Part shown: piece after piece, positions 23,820 to 31,224 of the stretch | How positions within the stretch are numbered: the first letter of the stretch is position 1 | How the letters are laid out: every line of letters starts with the position of its first letter | Notes under the pieces: model-generated | What the model saw: the letters and a program-made list of their open reading frames with translations, nothing else | Told to the model about the DNA's origin: nothing | Database searches by the model: none | Translations under genes and position numbers: made by a program | Virus record (IMG/VR): IMGVR_UViG_3300033149_003459 | Span: 1-64,000 of that record | From: a virus | Direction: 5' to 3' (one strand) | Length of the DNA stretch: 64,000 nt

Positions 23820-24459
23820 CGAGATCCGCAAAGAAATCGAAACCAGATGGGGCGGGATCACCGAGTACGAGGAAGAATCGGTCAATGCGTTGGAGAAACG
23901 CATCCTTGCTGATGCAGCAGGGGAAGACGAGATACGCGCCCGCGCTGATAGGATCGAGGAGTTGGAGAATCGTGAGAAGGAGCTCAGCTCCCAGTACCGT
24001 ATCGACCTCGAAAAGAAAAAAGCCGCATATGACGAAGCATGCAAGCGCAAGGATCACCCCGAACACCCCACCTACTACACGCACGACGTCAACGACAGCC
24101 AACCTCCGCACGATTACGCGCCCATGGACATGAAGCACGCGATCGAGCAGCGAAAGCGGGAGGAAAAGACGCAGTCTGGTTGCCCCGTGTGCCACTGGCC
24201 CCCCAATCCAGCAGGTTGGCATGCCCCCTGGTGCACACCTCGGATGCGCGAGGATCACGAGATCGCGGAGAGGGCGCGGTATCAACTCCGCATCAGCTCA
24301 ACGGCATCCCACACGTACCTTGTGGTCAACACCGACGAGCCGTACGCCGAGCAGGTGTTCGACCTGATTCACAGGCACGAGCAAGAGAAGGGCACCTGGG
24401 ATGGCGCGGACGATTTCCAAGGTTTCTGCCAAGAGCTTAGAGATAGAACCGCACTATAA
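23809..24459 (+). CDS. modular accessory protein (family shared with 24881 and 25483 genes)
   Basis: A 216-residue protein. GTG 23809 is chosen because the relative at 24881 begins at the equivalent position (DEIRKEIETRW follows in both). Residues 1-70 are a charged coil. Residues ~100-165 hold PPHDYAPMDMKHAIEQRKRE, a CPVCHW...WC zinc-like motif and REDHEIAERARYQL, which recur in the gene at 25483 with near-identical DNA. The C-terminal 50 residues are unique. No function is known. Confidence 0.65.
   Translation: MTLDEIRKEIETRWGGITEYEEESVNALEKRILADAAGEDEIRARADRIEELENREKELSSQYRIDLEKKKAAYDEACKRKDHPEHPTYYTHDVNDSQPPHDYAPMDMKHAIEQRKREEKTQSGCPVCHWPPNPAGWHAPWCTPRMREDHEIAERARYQLRISSTASHTYLVVNTDEPYAEQVFDLIHRHEQEKGTWDGADDFQGFCQELRDRTAL
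24086..24170 (+). repeat. dispersed repeat, copy 1 (see 25571)
   Basis: About 85 bases differing at only a few positions from 25571-25655. It encodes the PPHDYAPMDMKHA segment in two separate genes. A second shorter match follows (24238-24290 with 25744-25795). Confidence 0.85.
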
Positions 24460-24473
24460 CGGAGGGAACGTTA

Positions 24474-24884
24474 ATGAGCACTGACATTGCTACGACGAGG
24501 AACTTCACCGTGACGCAGTTCATGGGGGGCGAGGAGCGCGGGCTCAGCCTGCAGATCACGCCGCGCAACACGCCGCTGCTCCCGGAGCGCCCAACCGGTC
24601 CAGGCGGGAGCGTGACGCCGGGGGACATGCTGCAGGTGCAGACCTACGTCCAGCTCACGCGGGAGGACGTGGCCGAGCTCGTCCCGGTGCTGAGGCGGTG
24701 GCTCTGGAGGAGGCGCGTGAACGCTAAGCTGCTCCTCCAGGCCGCGGCCGGTGCCTGCGGGGCGGCGTTCGGCGTGGGCGTCGTCAGCATGCTCGGCGGT
24801 TTCGGTACCTACGGGGTGCTGCTCGCTGTCTCGGCGCTGCTGGCGTACGCCGTGGTCCTCGCCGTCATAAGGAGCCGCTCGTGA
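24474..24884 (+). CDS. membrane protein with cytosolic N-terminal region
   Basis: A 136-residue protein with GGAGGG ribosome site. Residues 1-80 are soluble and Pro/Gly-containing. Basic residues RRWLWRRR precede two hydrophobic segments (about residues 85-107 and 111-131), ending RSRS. It returns to high-GC codon use. The function is unknown; an inner-membrane accessory protein is likely. Confidence 0.65.
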   Translation: MSTDIATTRNFTVTQFMGGEERGLSLQITPRNTPLLPERPTGPGGSVTPGDMLQVQTYVQLTREDVAELVPVLRRWLWRRRVNAKLLLQAAAGACGAAFGVGVVSMLGGFGTYGVLLAVSALLAYAVVLAVIRSRS

Positions 24885-25483
24885 GCGAGGCGCTGACGTT
24901 CGACGAGATCCGCAAGGAGATAGAAACGAGGTGGAATGGTACCACCGAGTACGAGCGACGATACCGAGAGGCACTTGTTGGCCTGGTCAGCAGAGTAAGG
25001 ATAAATACGCGCCGGACGATGGTCCATGATGACCGGTTCAAGGCCGAGAACGCCCAAGAGCGGCTCACCGAATTAGAGGACCGCGTCCAGGCGTTGGAGG
25101 ACCAGGAGAGGAGGCACAGTGCTCATCCGGAGCACCCCGCTGACTATGCGTACGAGCCGTGCGGCGGGGTACCGGAGAGCCGTGAGGTGCTCCTCAAGAC
25201 GGCGGAGGTCCGCGACGCGCCGGGTGAGGTGAGCCAGGCCGGTCTCGACGCCCTTGCCGACGCCAACGGCGAGGACGCCGCGCGGGAGCTCGGGGCGATA
25301 CTCGCCACGCACGCCGTCGGCAGGCTGCGCCCCGCGCACATGCCCGTCCTGCAGAGGAGCCACGAGATAGCCGAGCGGGCGCGGGAGCAGCTGGAGTGGA
25401 TCGGGAACGAGGAGGTCCCGGCATGGCCCGCCCACGCGGTGGTGCGCATGCTCCGCTACGTTCTTGACGGCGAGGAGGAGTGA
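24881..25483 (+). CDS. modular accessory protein (paralog of 23809 gene)
   Basis: A 200-residue protein from a GTGA start. Residues 5-25 (LTFDEIRKEIETRW) copy the N-terminus of the 23809 protein. The C-terminal ~45 residues (SHEIAERAREQL, then RMLRYVLDGEEE) are related to the C-terminus of the 25483 protein. The centre differs from both. The mosaic implies recombination among local copies. No function is recognised. Confidence 0.6.
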   Translation: MSEALTFDEIRKEIETRWNGTTEYERRYREALVGLVSRVRINTRRTMVHDDRFKAENAQERLTELEDRVQALEDQERRHSAHPEHPADYAYEPCGGVPESREVLLKTAEVRDAPGEVSQAGLDALADANGEDAARELGAILATHAVGRLRPAHMPVLQRSHEIAERAREQLEWIGNEEVPAWPAHAVVRMLRYVLDGEEE

Positions 25484-25887
25484 TGCCCACCATCACGCAT
25501 GCCAAGACAGCGTACGAAAGGTACAGGTGGTTCCTTATCTTGATGGGGTTGTGGCCCGAGCATCCGACGGATGCCAACGACAGTCGACCTCCGCACGATT
25601 ACGCGCCCATGGACATGAAGCACGCGGTCGAGCAGCGAAGGCGGGAGGGAGAGGCCGTGGGCGTGTGTCCGGTGTGTGGATGGTTGCCGCAAATACCAGG
25701 TCCGACAGGCGTCCAAATCGGAGGACACGAGTACTGGTGTACCCCTCAGATGCGCGAGGATCACGAGATCGCAGAGAGGGCACGATATCAGCTCAATATC
25801 AGCAGTGCTGAACGGGGTTTCCGTCAGTCGGCGGTGTCCATTCATGGCGTGGTGCGATACATCGTCAATGGTGAGGAGGAGAAATGA
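25483..25887 (+). CDS. modular accessory protein (third member)
   Basis: A 134-residue protein at a TGATG overlap, with GAGGAGGAG upstream. It contains PPHDYAPMDMKHA, the zinc-like CPVCGW...YWC motif and REDHEIAERARYQL shared with the 23809 protein, and ends VVRYIVNGEEEK like the 24881 protein. The composition is AT-richer than the structural genes. Confidence 0.6.
   Translation: MPTITHAKTAYERYRWFLILMGLWPEHPTDANDSRPPHDYAPMDMKHAVEQRRREGEAVGVCPVCGWLPQIPGPTGVQIGGHEYWCTPQMREDHEIAERARYQLNISSAERGFRQSAVSIHGVVRYIVNGEEEK
25571..25655 (+). repeat. dispersed repeat, copy 2 (see 24086)
   Basis: Near-identical to 24086-24170, about 1.5 kb upstream, in the same orientation and reading phase. It could support recombination that deletes or swaps the modules between the two copies. 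Confidence 0.85.
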
Positions 25888-26126
25888 AAGCACGGTTTGA
25901 CAAAGACGGGGCTATAGAAATCGAAAGAGCGGGGCAGTGGAAAGGGCAATATTGCTATCATGGCATGGATGTCAGATGTAGCGATGCCTGTCCGCTGCTT
26001 CTCGAATATACAACGAGGATGCCAGGCGAACTCCCGACGGTTACGCGGTACATCAATATCGGCTGCAGCCACATATCGCATGACCTCGTTGGGGATATGA
26101 GGCCAATCACAGAGAGAGAAAAATGA
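25884..26126 (+). CDS. hypothetical protein
   Basis: An 80-residue protein in an ATGA overlap with cysteines at YCYHGMDVRCSDACPLL and an NIGCSH motif. It is mostly beta in prediction by eye and AT-richer than the genome. No family is recognised. Confidence 0.55.
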   Translation: MKARFDKDGAIEIERAGQWKGQYCYHGMDVRCSDACPLLLEYTTRMPGELPTVTRYINIGCSHISHDLVGDMRPITEREK

Positions 26127-26356
26127 CACAAGAACAGCTCGATAGAGGAAACGAGATCCAGGAAAGACTTAAGGTTTTGCGGAGTTGTAGAGTGGCGCTG
26201 ATCAAATCTATACGATCTCCCGAGAACAATAGGCTTTACCTCAGCGGAAGCGCACCACGGCTCCCTTTCATGTTGTCCGTCGAGCACAAACAAGCGCTAT
26301 TGCCTCTGATCAAAACGGAGATTTCCGAGCTTGAAAACTCTATGGAACGCTTGTAG
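26123..26356 (+). CDS. hypothetical helical protein
   Basis: A 77-residue protein in an ATGA overlap. Two helices flank a short Pro-containing centre. It is the last gene of the AT-richer accessory block and precedes the spanin-like pair. Function unknown. Confidence 0.55.
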   Translation: MTQEQLDRGNEIQERLKVLRSCRVALIKSIRSPENNRLYLSGSAPRLPFMLSVEHKQALLPLIKTEISELENSMERL

Positions 26357-26364
26357 GAGGAATA

Positions 26365-26814
26365 ATGTGCAGGTCAAGGATTTCGTTGCTGGTATTCTCA
26401 CTGGCGCTGCTCTCGCCGTCGTTGTGCTTCTCCTCTTCCCCGGTGCTGGGGAAGCTGAAGGAATTGAAGCAGAACTACGGGCAGCTCAGGACGCAGGTCG
26501 CCAAGCTGGAGAGGAGCTTGCAGGAGCGCGAGCGGAAATTGAGCGACTACGAGCGGCTTACAGCCGAGCAGAGGCGGACCGTGCTGAGCTTGAGAGCCGC
26601 CTTGCTGAGCAGCAGCGAGTCACTTCGGAGCTTAGAGCGCAGGCTGACGATGACCGAGCGACAATTGAAAGCATCGAGCGCATCGTTGGAAGCGGCGAGG
26701 GCATCATTGACGAGCTTATCGCGTTCTTTGAAGCGCGAGCGGATTAAGGCCGCCGCCATGGGGGGCGCCTCCGGCGTTGTGCTCGGGCTCCTTGCCGGGC
26801 TGGTGGTGAAGTGA
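26365..26814 (+). CDS. spanin-like protein: signal sequence, coiled coil, C-terminal membrane segment
   Basis: A 149-residue protein. Residues 4-24 are a signal-type hydrophobic segment ending in SPSLCFSSS; the Cys is lipobox-like but the preceding Leu is atypical. Residues 30-125 are a long coiled coil. Residues 130-148 (GGASGVVLGLLAGLVV) form a C-terminal membrane anchor. This is the layout of unimolecular spanins or of one member of a two-part spanin system. The start ATG 26365 is two bases before the GTG of the overlapping gene in another frame, and one AGGAGG serves both. Confidence 0.65.
   Translation: MCRSRISLLVFSLALLSPSLCFSSSPVLGKLKELKQNYGQLRTQVAKLERSLQERERKLSDYERLTAEQRRTVLSLRAALLSSSESLRSLERRLTMTERQLKASSASLEAARASLTSLSRSLKRERIKAAAMGGASGVVLGLLAGLVVK
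26367..26747 (+). CDS. i-spanin-like protein fully overlapping in a second frame
   Basis: A 126-residue protein starting at GTG 26367, read in a different frame from the gene starting at 26365. Residues 5-26 form a single hydrophobic N-terminal membrane segment (VAGILTGAALAVVVLLLF), followed by an Ala/Glu/Arg-rich coiled coil to residue ~110. This is the topology of Rz-type inner-membrane spanins. Both frames avoid stops for the whole length and both read as coherent membrane-plus-coil proteins. Spanins join inner and outer membranes at lysis of Gram-negative hosts. Confidence 0.55.
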   Translation: MQVKDFVAGILTGAALAVVVLLLFPGAGEAEGIEAELRAAQDAGRQAGEELAGARAEIERLRAAYSRAEADRAELESRLAEQQRVTSELRAQADDDRATIESIERIVGSGEGIIDELIAFFEARAD

Positions 26815-27035
26815 GCGACCCGCGGCTGTGCCCCGAGTGCGGCGCTGGGAGCCGCGTCATAGAGACGCGGCCCGCAAGCATGGGGACGCGCCGACGCCGG
26901 GTGTGCGTCGAGTGCGGGCACAGGTGGTCGACGCGGGAGACGGTCATGGGGGCGGAGCCGGACTGCCTGGCGGAGCGGGCGTTCGAGCTGGTGAGCAGGA
27001 TGTGCCGCGTGTGCGAGCACAGAAATGGTACCTGA
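26811..27035 (+). CDS. NrdR-like zinc-ribbon protein
   Basis: A 74-residue protein from a GTGA start. CPECGAGSRVIETRPA then RRRRVCVECGHRWSTRE closely follow the N-terminal zinc ribbon of NrdR. The ATP-cone domain of true NrdR is missing, and a further Cys pair (CRVC) lies at the C-terminus. It is a stand-alone zinc ribbon as found in many phages, possibly a DNA-binding regulator. Confidence 0.7.
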   Translation: MSDPRLCPECGAGSRVIETRPASMGTRRRRVCVECGHRWSTRETVMGAEPDCLAERAFELVSRMCRVCEHRNGT

Positions 27036-27366
27036 TGTGTTCTATTTCCGGGACTGGGTCTACGAGCTGCTGAGCCGGTGGGGGCTGCTCGTGCTGCTGT
27101 TCGCGTTCACCGGCGTGTGGACCGGCGTGGTGGTCCTCGTTACGTGGCTCGCCGTGCACAGCAGCGAGCGGCGCAACGTCGTGCGCCACCTGGACGAGGC
27201 GGCCAGGCACGAGGTGGGGCTGCGCGACGATCGGATAGCCCTCCTGGAGGAGCGCCTGCGCGACGAGCGGCGGCGCGCCTCGGACATGGCGGTCGGGCTT
27301 CGGGGCGTGAAGAACATAGTCGACGGGGTGCTGTACGCGCGGGCGATGGAGGAAAAGGATGGGTGA
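27025..27366 (+). CDS. single-pass membrane protein with coiled coil
   Basis: A 113-residue protein overlapping its neighbour by 11 nt. Residues ~20-45 are a strong membrane segment (LLVLLFAFTGVWTGVVVLV), followed by a charged helix (RIALLEERLRDERRR). It could be another envelope component such as a spanin or an inner-membrane regulator; no assignment is made. Confidence 0.6.
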   Translation: MVPDVFYFRDWVYELLSRWGLLVLLFAFTGVWTGVVVLVTWLAVHSSERRNVVRHLDEAARHEVGLRDDRIALLEERLRDERRRASDMAVGLRGVKNIVDGVLYARAMEEKDG

Positions 27367-27742
27367 GGAGCACGGAAGGGGGCTGTGTCACCGGTGCGAG
27401 CACAGGGCGCGCGCGCTGGAGACGGGCGGCGGCCCGCGGTGGGAGTGTGGGAACTTCGGCGAGGCCGTGACGAGCTGCTACATGTACCTGCCGGTGCTTC
27501 CGGCGATCATGGAGAGGCACGAGAACGACGACCGGGAGATACGCTGGCCGGCGTTCGCGCGGGCGCGGAGCCGCTATGTCGGTGTGGTCGATACGGGGAT
27601 GGTAAAGCCCGTGATCCAGCGTGTCGGCGGCGGGTACACGATACTGTGGGAGAAGGTGGGGGGCGCGGACCAGGCGCGCACGGCCTGGGATCGCCTCAAG
27701 GCCGCGCTTCGCAGGTATCTCATGCTCTGGAACGCCGGTTAG
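27359..27742 (+). CDS. hypothetical protein with N-terminal Cys pair
   Basis: A 127-residue protein with CHRCEHR at residues 10-16 and C/ECGNF near 30, consistent with a small zinc site, followed by an alpha/beta region. It overlaps the previous gene by 8 nt. Function unknown. Confidence 0.55.
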   Translation: MGEEHGRGLCHRCEHRARALETGGGPRWECGNFGEAVTSCYMYLPVLPAIMERHENDDREIRWPAFARARSRYVGVVDTGMVKPVIQRVGGGYTILWEKVGGADQARTAWDRLKAALRRYLMLWNAG

Positions 27743-27758
27743 GTATCGGAGGGGGCAC

Positions 27759-27893
27759 ATGACTGAGAAGGTTTCAAGGATGGTCGAGCTGATCACGGAT
27801 GTCGGCTCGTACGCGCGCGAGTGCAGGGCGGACAGCAGCGACGTGAGCAAGACCATGCGGGCGCTCGTCGGCACCGAAGGGGGGCAGGAATGA
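27759..27893 (+). CDS. very small hypothetical protein
   Basis: A 44-residue helical protein with a strong GGAGGGGG ribosome site before ATG 27759. It is joined to the next gene by an ATGA overlap. Function unknown. Confidence 0.5.
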   Translation: MTEKVSRMVELITDVGSYARECRADSSDVSKTMRALVGTEGGQE

Positions 27894-28156
27894 CCGAGGG
27901 CGTGTTCACGGTCCTGGAGGCCGCCGAGAGGCTCGGGGCGGCCAGGCGGGCGGCCGTCGGCGGCGACACCTCCATGACGGGCCAGGAGGTGGGGGCGCTC
28001 GCCGACAGCCTGTCGAGGTCGTTCACCGGCATAAGCGGGGACGAGGCGTCCATGATCGACGACATCAGCACGGGGCTGCGGATGCTCTCCATGGCGCTGC
28101 GGCGCGTGCTGGCGAGCCTGAGCGCCGAGGAGGCCGGCGGTGCGGGGGAGAACTGA
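27890..28156 (+). CDS. hypothetical helical protein
   Basis: An 88-residue, Ala/Leu-rich protein with alternating helices (VLEAAERLGAARRAA; LRMLSMALRRVLASL). It starts in an ATGA overlap. No family is recognised. Confidence 0.55.
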   Translation: MTEGVFTVLEAAERLGAARRAAVGGDTSMTGQEVGALADSLSRSFTGISGDEASMIDDISTGLRMLSMALRRVLASLSAEEAGGAGEN

Positions 28157-28358
28157 GGGCCGCGCGGGCAGGGACGCGCGGAGGAGGCTGAGGGGGCTCG
28201 GCCTCGGCGAGTGGACGCCCGGCATGTGCGCCGACTACTACTTCGACGGCAGGAGCATGCGCCGCAAGGCGCCGAAGGAGCGCATGAGTAAGAAGGAGCG
28301 CCGCAGGCGCAGGGGCACCGACGGCCCGTCGATGCGGGCCATGGATAGGGGGGAATAG
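28140..28358 (+). CDS. small very basic protein
   Basis: A 72-residue protein from GTG 28140, inside the end of the previous gene, with GAGGAGG upstream. It is highly Arg/Lys-rich (MSKKERRRRRG) with a central aromatic patch. A nucleic-acid-binding role is possible but not shown. Confidence 0.5.
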   Translation: MRGRTEGRAGRDARRRLRGLGLGEWTPGMCADYYFDGRSMRRKAPKERMSKKERRRRRGTDGPSMRAMDRGE

Positions 28359-28411
28359 CGCATGATAGGCTATCATTCGAGGGGCTCGTCCAATTCGTCA
28401 ACCGCGGTCCG

Positions 28412-29278
28412 GTGGCGGTCGTGAGGCCGCTGCTGCTGGTCACCCGCGCCAACCCGCCGGACGACGAGCTGGTCGCGTTCGTGGACGGGTGCGTGTCCAG
28501 CGACCGGAAGGTCGTCATCGGCGTGGTGGAGTCCCAGGTGTCCGAGGAGACGCCGCTCGCGTGGTCCGTCGTTGTGAAGATGCTGCGGAAATGGTACACA
28601 GGCTACTCGGATACAGTGAGCGTCGTCCCGCTGCCGGACGTCGGGGCGGTGTCCGTCATGGACGGGGGCGGGCGCATAGTGGCCCCGGTGCCGTCCAGGC
28701 CGCCGCACGGCATCGCCAGCTCGTTCTGCTTCCAGTGCTTCGAGGAGCAGGCCGGGTTCGTGGTGTGGCTGACGGGGCTGCCGTCCTCCGGCAAGTCGAC
28801 GATAGCCTCGCGGCTGTGGGGTTGGTTCAACCAGAATGGGATAACCACGCAGGTCCTCGACGGGGACACCCTCCGGGCCGGGGCGCACAGCTCGCTCGGG
28901 TTCAGCCGGGCCGGTCGCATTGAGAACATCAGGCGGGCCGGAAGGATCGCGCGCACGCTGCAGGCGTACCACGTCGGGGTCATAGCCGCGTTCATCACGC
29001 CGTACCGCGGGATGCGGGCTTCGCTGAGGCGCATGCTTGGCGACAACTACGTCGAGGTCTACGTCAGGGCGTCGCGCGATGAGTGCATCCGGCGCGACGT
29101 GAAGGGCCTGTGGGGGCGCGCGCTGCGCGGGGAGATAGAGAACTTCACGGGCGTCGGCGACAGGTACGAGGCTCCCCTGCACCCCGACCTCACGGTGGAC
29201 ACGGAGGTCCTTTCACACGTGAACTGCGTGAACCTCATCGTCGACCACCTGAAGATGAGGGGGGTGATACCGAAATGA
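28412..29278 (+). CDS. cysC: adenylylsulfate (APS) kinase with extra N-terminal domain
   Basis: 288 residues from GTG 28412. Residues ~112-288 are a full APS kinase: P-loop GLPSSGKST near 124, DGDTLR near 151, LGFSRAGRIENIRR, the PYRGMR segment, RDVKGLW and FTGVGDRYE, ending with VDTE. It phosphorylates adenylylsulfate to PAPS, the donor for sulfotransferases. Residues 1-110 form a Rossmann-like domain I cannot assign; nucleotidyltransferase-like is a guess. The GTG has no clear ribosome site, and good protein-like sequence continues upstream in the same frame without a start (see the frameshift finding). It is coupled to the glycosyltransferase downstream by ATGA. Confidence 0.92.
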   Translation: MAVVRPLLLVTRANPPDDELVAFVDGCVSSDRKVVIGVVESQVSEETPLAWSVVVKMLRKWYTGYSDTVSVVPLPDVGAVSVMDGGGRIVAPVPSRPPHGIASSFCFQCFEEQAGFVVWLTGLPSSGKSTIASRLWGWFNQNGITTQVLDGDTLRAGAHSSLGFSRAGRIENIRRAGRIARTLQAYHVGVIAAFITPYRGMRASLRRMLGDNYVEVYVRASRDECIRRDVKGLWGRALRGEIENFTGVGDRYEAPLHPDLTVDTEVLSHVNCVNLIVDHLKMRGVIPK

Positions 29279-30165
29279 GGATAAGCGTCTACCATCGCGG
29301 GAGCGCCCATTTCCTGACGCCGCTGCTGGACCATTGGGAGGCGAACGGCTGGACCGTGGACAGGGAGCTGGGAGGGGCCGACGTCATCTGGGTCGAATGG
29401 GCCAACGAGCAGTCCGTCAGGGCGCTCTCCGATGCGCGGCGCAGGAACGTCGTGGTGCGCATGCTCGGCTCCGAGTACTGGCAGGAGTTCTGGAGGAAAT
29501 GGGACCTGTCGAAGCTGCACACGGTCGTGCAGTCGAGCGGCGTCACGGTGATACCTGGCGTCCGGTGGGAGTGCATCCCGCCGGGCATCGACGCCAACTT
29601 CTGGATGTCCAACTACGACGGGGACAGGGACAACCGCCTGATAGTGGTCGGCAGCTTCACCTACACGAAGAACCACGTCGGGCTGCTGCGCGTCCTGGCG
29701 GACCGCCCGCTCGCGTTCGACGAGGTGATGTTCGTGGGGCCGCTCGACCGCGACGGGAGGCCAGGCCCGAGGATCGAGGCGAGGAAGATCGTGGACCTGT
29801 GCCGCCGGTACGCGGACCGCTACGGGATCAACCTCGTGATCCACGACAGGATGAGCAGGGAGTCGCTGCGCGACCTGTACTGCCGCTCGGCGCTGATGGT
29901 GTGCCCGGCCATAAACAGCTTCTCGGCGGTGGTGGGCGAGGCGATGGCCTGCGAGTGCAAGGTGCTGGTGGCCGACTGGCCGGGCTCCTGGGTGCACTGG
30001 CCCGAGCGGATCATATACTCCACCGAGCGCGAGTTCTGGAGCAAGTGGGACAACTACCCCATGCGGCAGTACGACCTGCGCAGATGGGTGGTGGACAGGT
30101 TCCACACGGACGTGGTCTTCGAGAGGATAGACCGCGTCATCCGGGAGGCGGCGAGGGTGGTGTGA
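29275..30165 (+). CDS. glycosyltransferase, GT4-like (GT-B fold)
   Basis: A 296-residue protein in an ATGA overlap with the APS kinase gene. The C-terminal half carries the GT-B donor-binding pattern: IVVGSFTYTKN, DEVMFVGPL, then a C-terminal SFSAVVGEAMACECKVLV segment in which Glu of VGEAM fits the GT4 E-x7-E-type motif. IPPGIDANFW resembles the IPNGVD motif of this family. The N-terminal half is short. The same logic appears in the C-terminal part of the large glycosyltransferase at 48872. The likely role is sugar transfer to a virion or surface glycan. Confidence 0.8.
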   Translation: MRISVYHRGSAHFLTPLLDHWEANGWTVDRELGGADVIWVEWANEQSVRALSDARRRNVVVRMLGSEYWQEFWRKWDLSKLHTVVQSSGVTVIPGVRWECIPPGIDANFWMSNYDGDRDNRLIVVGSFTYTKNHVGLLRVLADRPLAFDEVMFVGPLDRDGRPGPRIEARKIVDLCRRYADRYGINLVIHDRMSRESLRDLYCRSALMVCPAINSFSAVVGEAMACECKVLVADWPGSWVHWPERIIYSTEREFWSKWDNYPMRQYDLRRWVVDRFHTDVVFERIDRVIREAARVV

Positions 30166-30207
30166 CGCGGGTGTTGCGCCTGTCGCCGCATGGGGGTATG
30201 CTGAGCC

Positions 30208-30372
30208 ATGAAGGAATGCCAGGTATGCAGGAAGTCGCTGACGAGCAGGGACCACTCGCTGCGCGTGACCGTGCAGCGGGACGTGTTCTTCGAGATGCAC
30301 TTCTGGCTGTGCGAGAAGCACTACGAGGAGCTCCGGCAGTGGGCCGAGGGGAAGACGGTGCTGCACAGATGA
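30208..30372 (+). CDS. small Cys-containing protein
   Basis: A 54-residue protein starting MKECQVCRKSL with a second Cys/His cluster near residue 35 (LCEKHYEEL), consistent with a zinc site. No strong ribosome site. It overlaps the next gene by ATGA. Confidence 0.5.
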   Translation: MKECQVCRKSLTSRDHSLRVTVQRDVFFEMHFWLCEKHYEELRQWAEGKTVLHR

Positions 30373-30623
30373 GCGGCGACGCCCCGTACCTGGCCGACGA
30401 CGTGAAGCAGGACGTGCTCGACGCGCTCGCGCTGGTGCGGAAGGAGTTCTCCAAGCTCGGGGCCATCGCGGGGTTCTGCTGCGTGGCGGTGGGCAACCCG
30501 GACAGCGACGGGAGCGTGACGTTCAGCATGAGCTGGGACCGCGACGGCGACAACGCGCGCGTCATCAGCCTCGCGAGCCAGGGGGTCCGGCTGCTGAAGA
30601 ACGGGGGGCGCTCTGGACCGTGA
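30369..30623 (+). CDS. hypothetical protein
   Basis: An 84-residue protein in an ATGA overlap. An N-terminal helix (VKQDVLDALALVRKEF) is followed by a beta-rich region (VTFSMSWDRDGD). It resembles small phage proteins of unknown function. It ends in a GTGA overlap. Confidence 0.55.
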   Translation: MSGDAPYLADDVKQDVLDALALVRKEFSKLGAIAGFCCVAVGNPDSDGSVTFSMSWDRDGDNARVISLASQGVRLLKNGGRSGP

Positions 30624-30859
30624 AGGTCGTCTTTCGAGGGAGGACCGGCAGGCCGCAGCCACGGGTCGCGGACGTCGTCCGGCGCGGCCCGCAGCGCGCA
30701 CGGTCCGGCGGCATCAGGACCACCGGCGTGGTGCGCAGGTGCGAGGTATGCGACGAGACGCGCCCGTGCGACCTGCGGCACGACCCGTGGCAGGAGGCGG
30801 CGTACGGGAGGCGCGTCCTGAAGTGGTACTGCCGGGAGTGCTACGAGGCCGTGCGGTGA
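30620..30859 (+). CDS. small zinc-finger protein
   Basis: A 79-residue protein with a basic N-terminal half (Arg-rich) and a C-terminal zinc site (CEVC ... CDL ... CREC). It is linked by GTGA overlaps on both sides. Function unknown. Confidence 0.55.
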   Translation: MKVVFRGRTGRPQPRVADVVRRGPQRARSGGIRTTGVVRRCEVCDETRPCDLRHDPWQEAAYGRRVLKWYCRECYEAVR

Positions 30860-31206
30860 CCGGGTGCTACGACTGCGGTCTCGACTACGGCACCGATGGC
30901 TGGGTAGACGCCGTGGTGCCGGACGAGTTCTGGCTGGCTATCAGCCCCACGGGGCACGGAGGGGGCATCCTGTGCATCGACTGCATGGCCCGCAGGCTGG
31001 CAAACCTGCGGCTGCGCGGCGTCCCGGTCCGGCTGGAGTCGGGGCCGTTCAGGCACGGCACGGATTGCCCCTCCCTGTGGCGCAGGCTGTTCTGGCGGAT
31101 CACCAACCATCTGTTCATGCGGCAGCGCCTACGCAGGAGGCACCTGGACGTGGACTTCTACACAGACTGGGACGACGGGCACGGGAGGACGGCCATGAGA
31201 AAGTGA
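30856..31206 (+). CDS. hypothetical protein with zinc-like Cys pairs
   Basis: A 116-residue protein from GTG 30856. CYDCG at residues 4-8 and CIDC near residue 40 form a probable zinc site, followed by a strongly basic helix (RRLFWRITNHLFMRQRLRRR) and an acidic end. No family is recognised. Confidence 0.55.
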   Translation: MTGCYDCGLDYGTDGWVDAVVPDEFWLAISPTGHGGGILCIDCMARRLANLRLRGVPVRLESGPFRHGTDCPSLWRRLFWRITNHLFMRQRLRRRHLDVDFYTDWDDGHGRTAMRK

Positions 31207-31224
31207 CCACGTAAGGGGGAGACC

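Noticed and set aside
26365-26814. Lipoprotein signal in the 149-residue spanin-like protein
   Set aside because: The Cys is preceded by Leu rather than Gly/Ala/Ser, so the lipobox is poor; I do not call it a lipoprotein.
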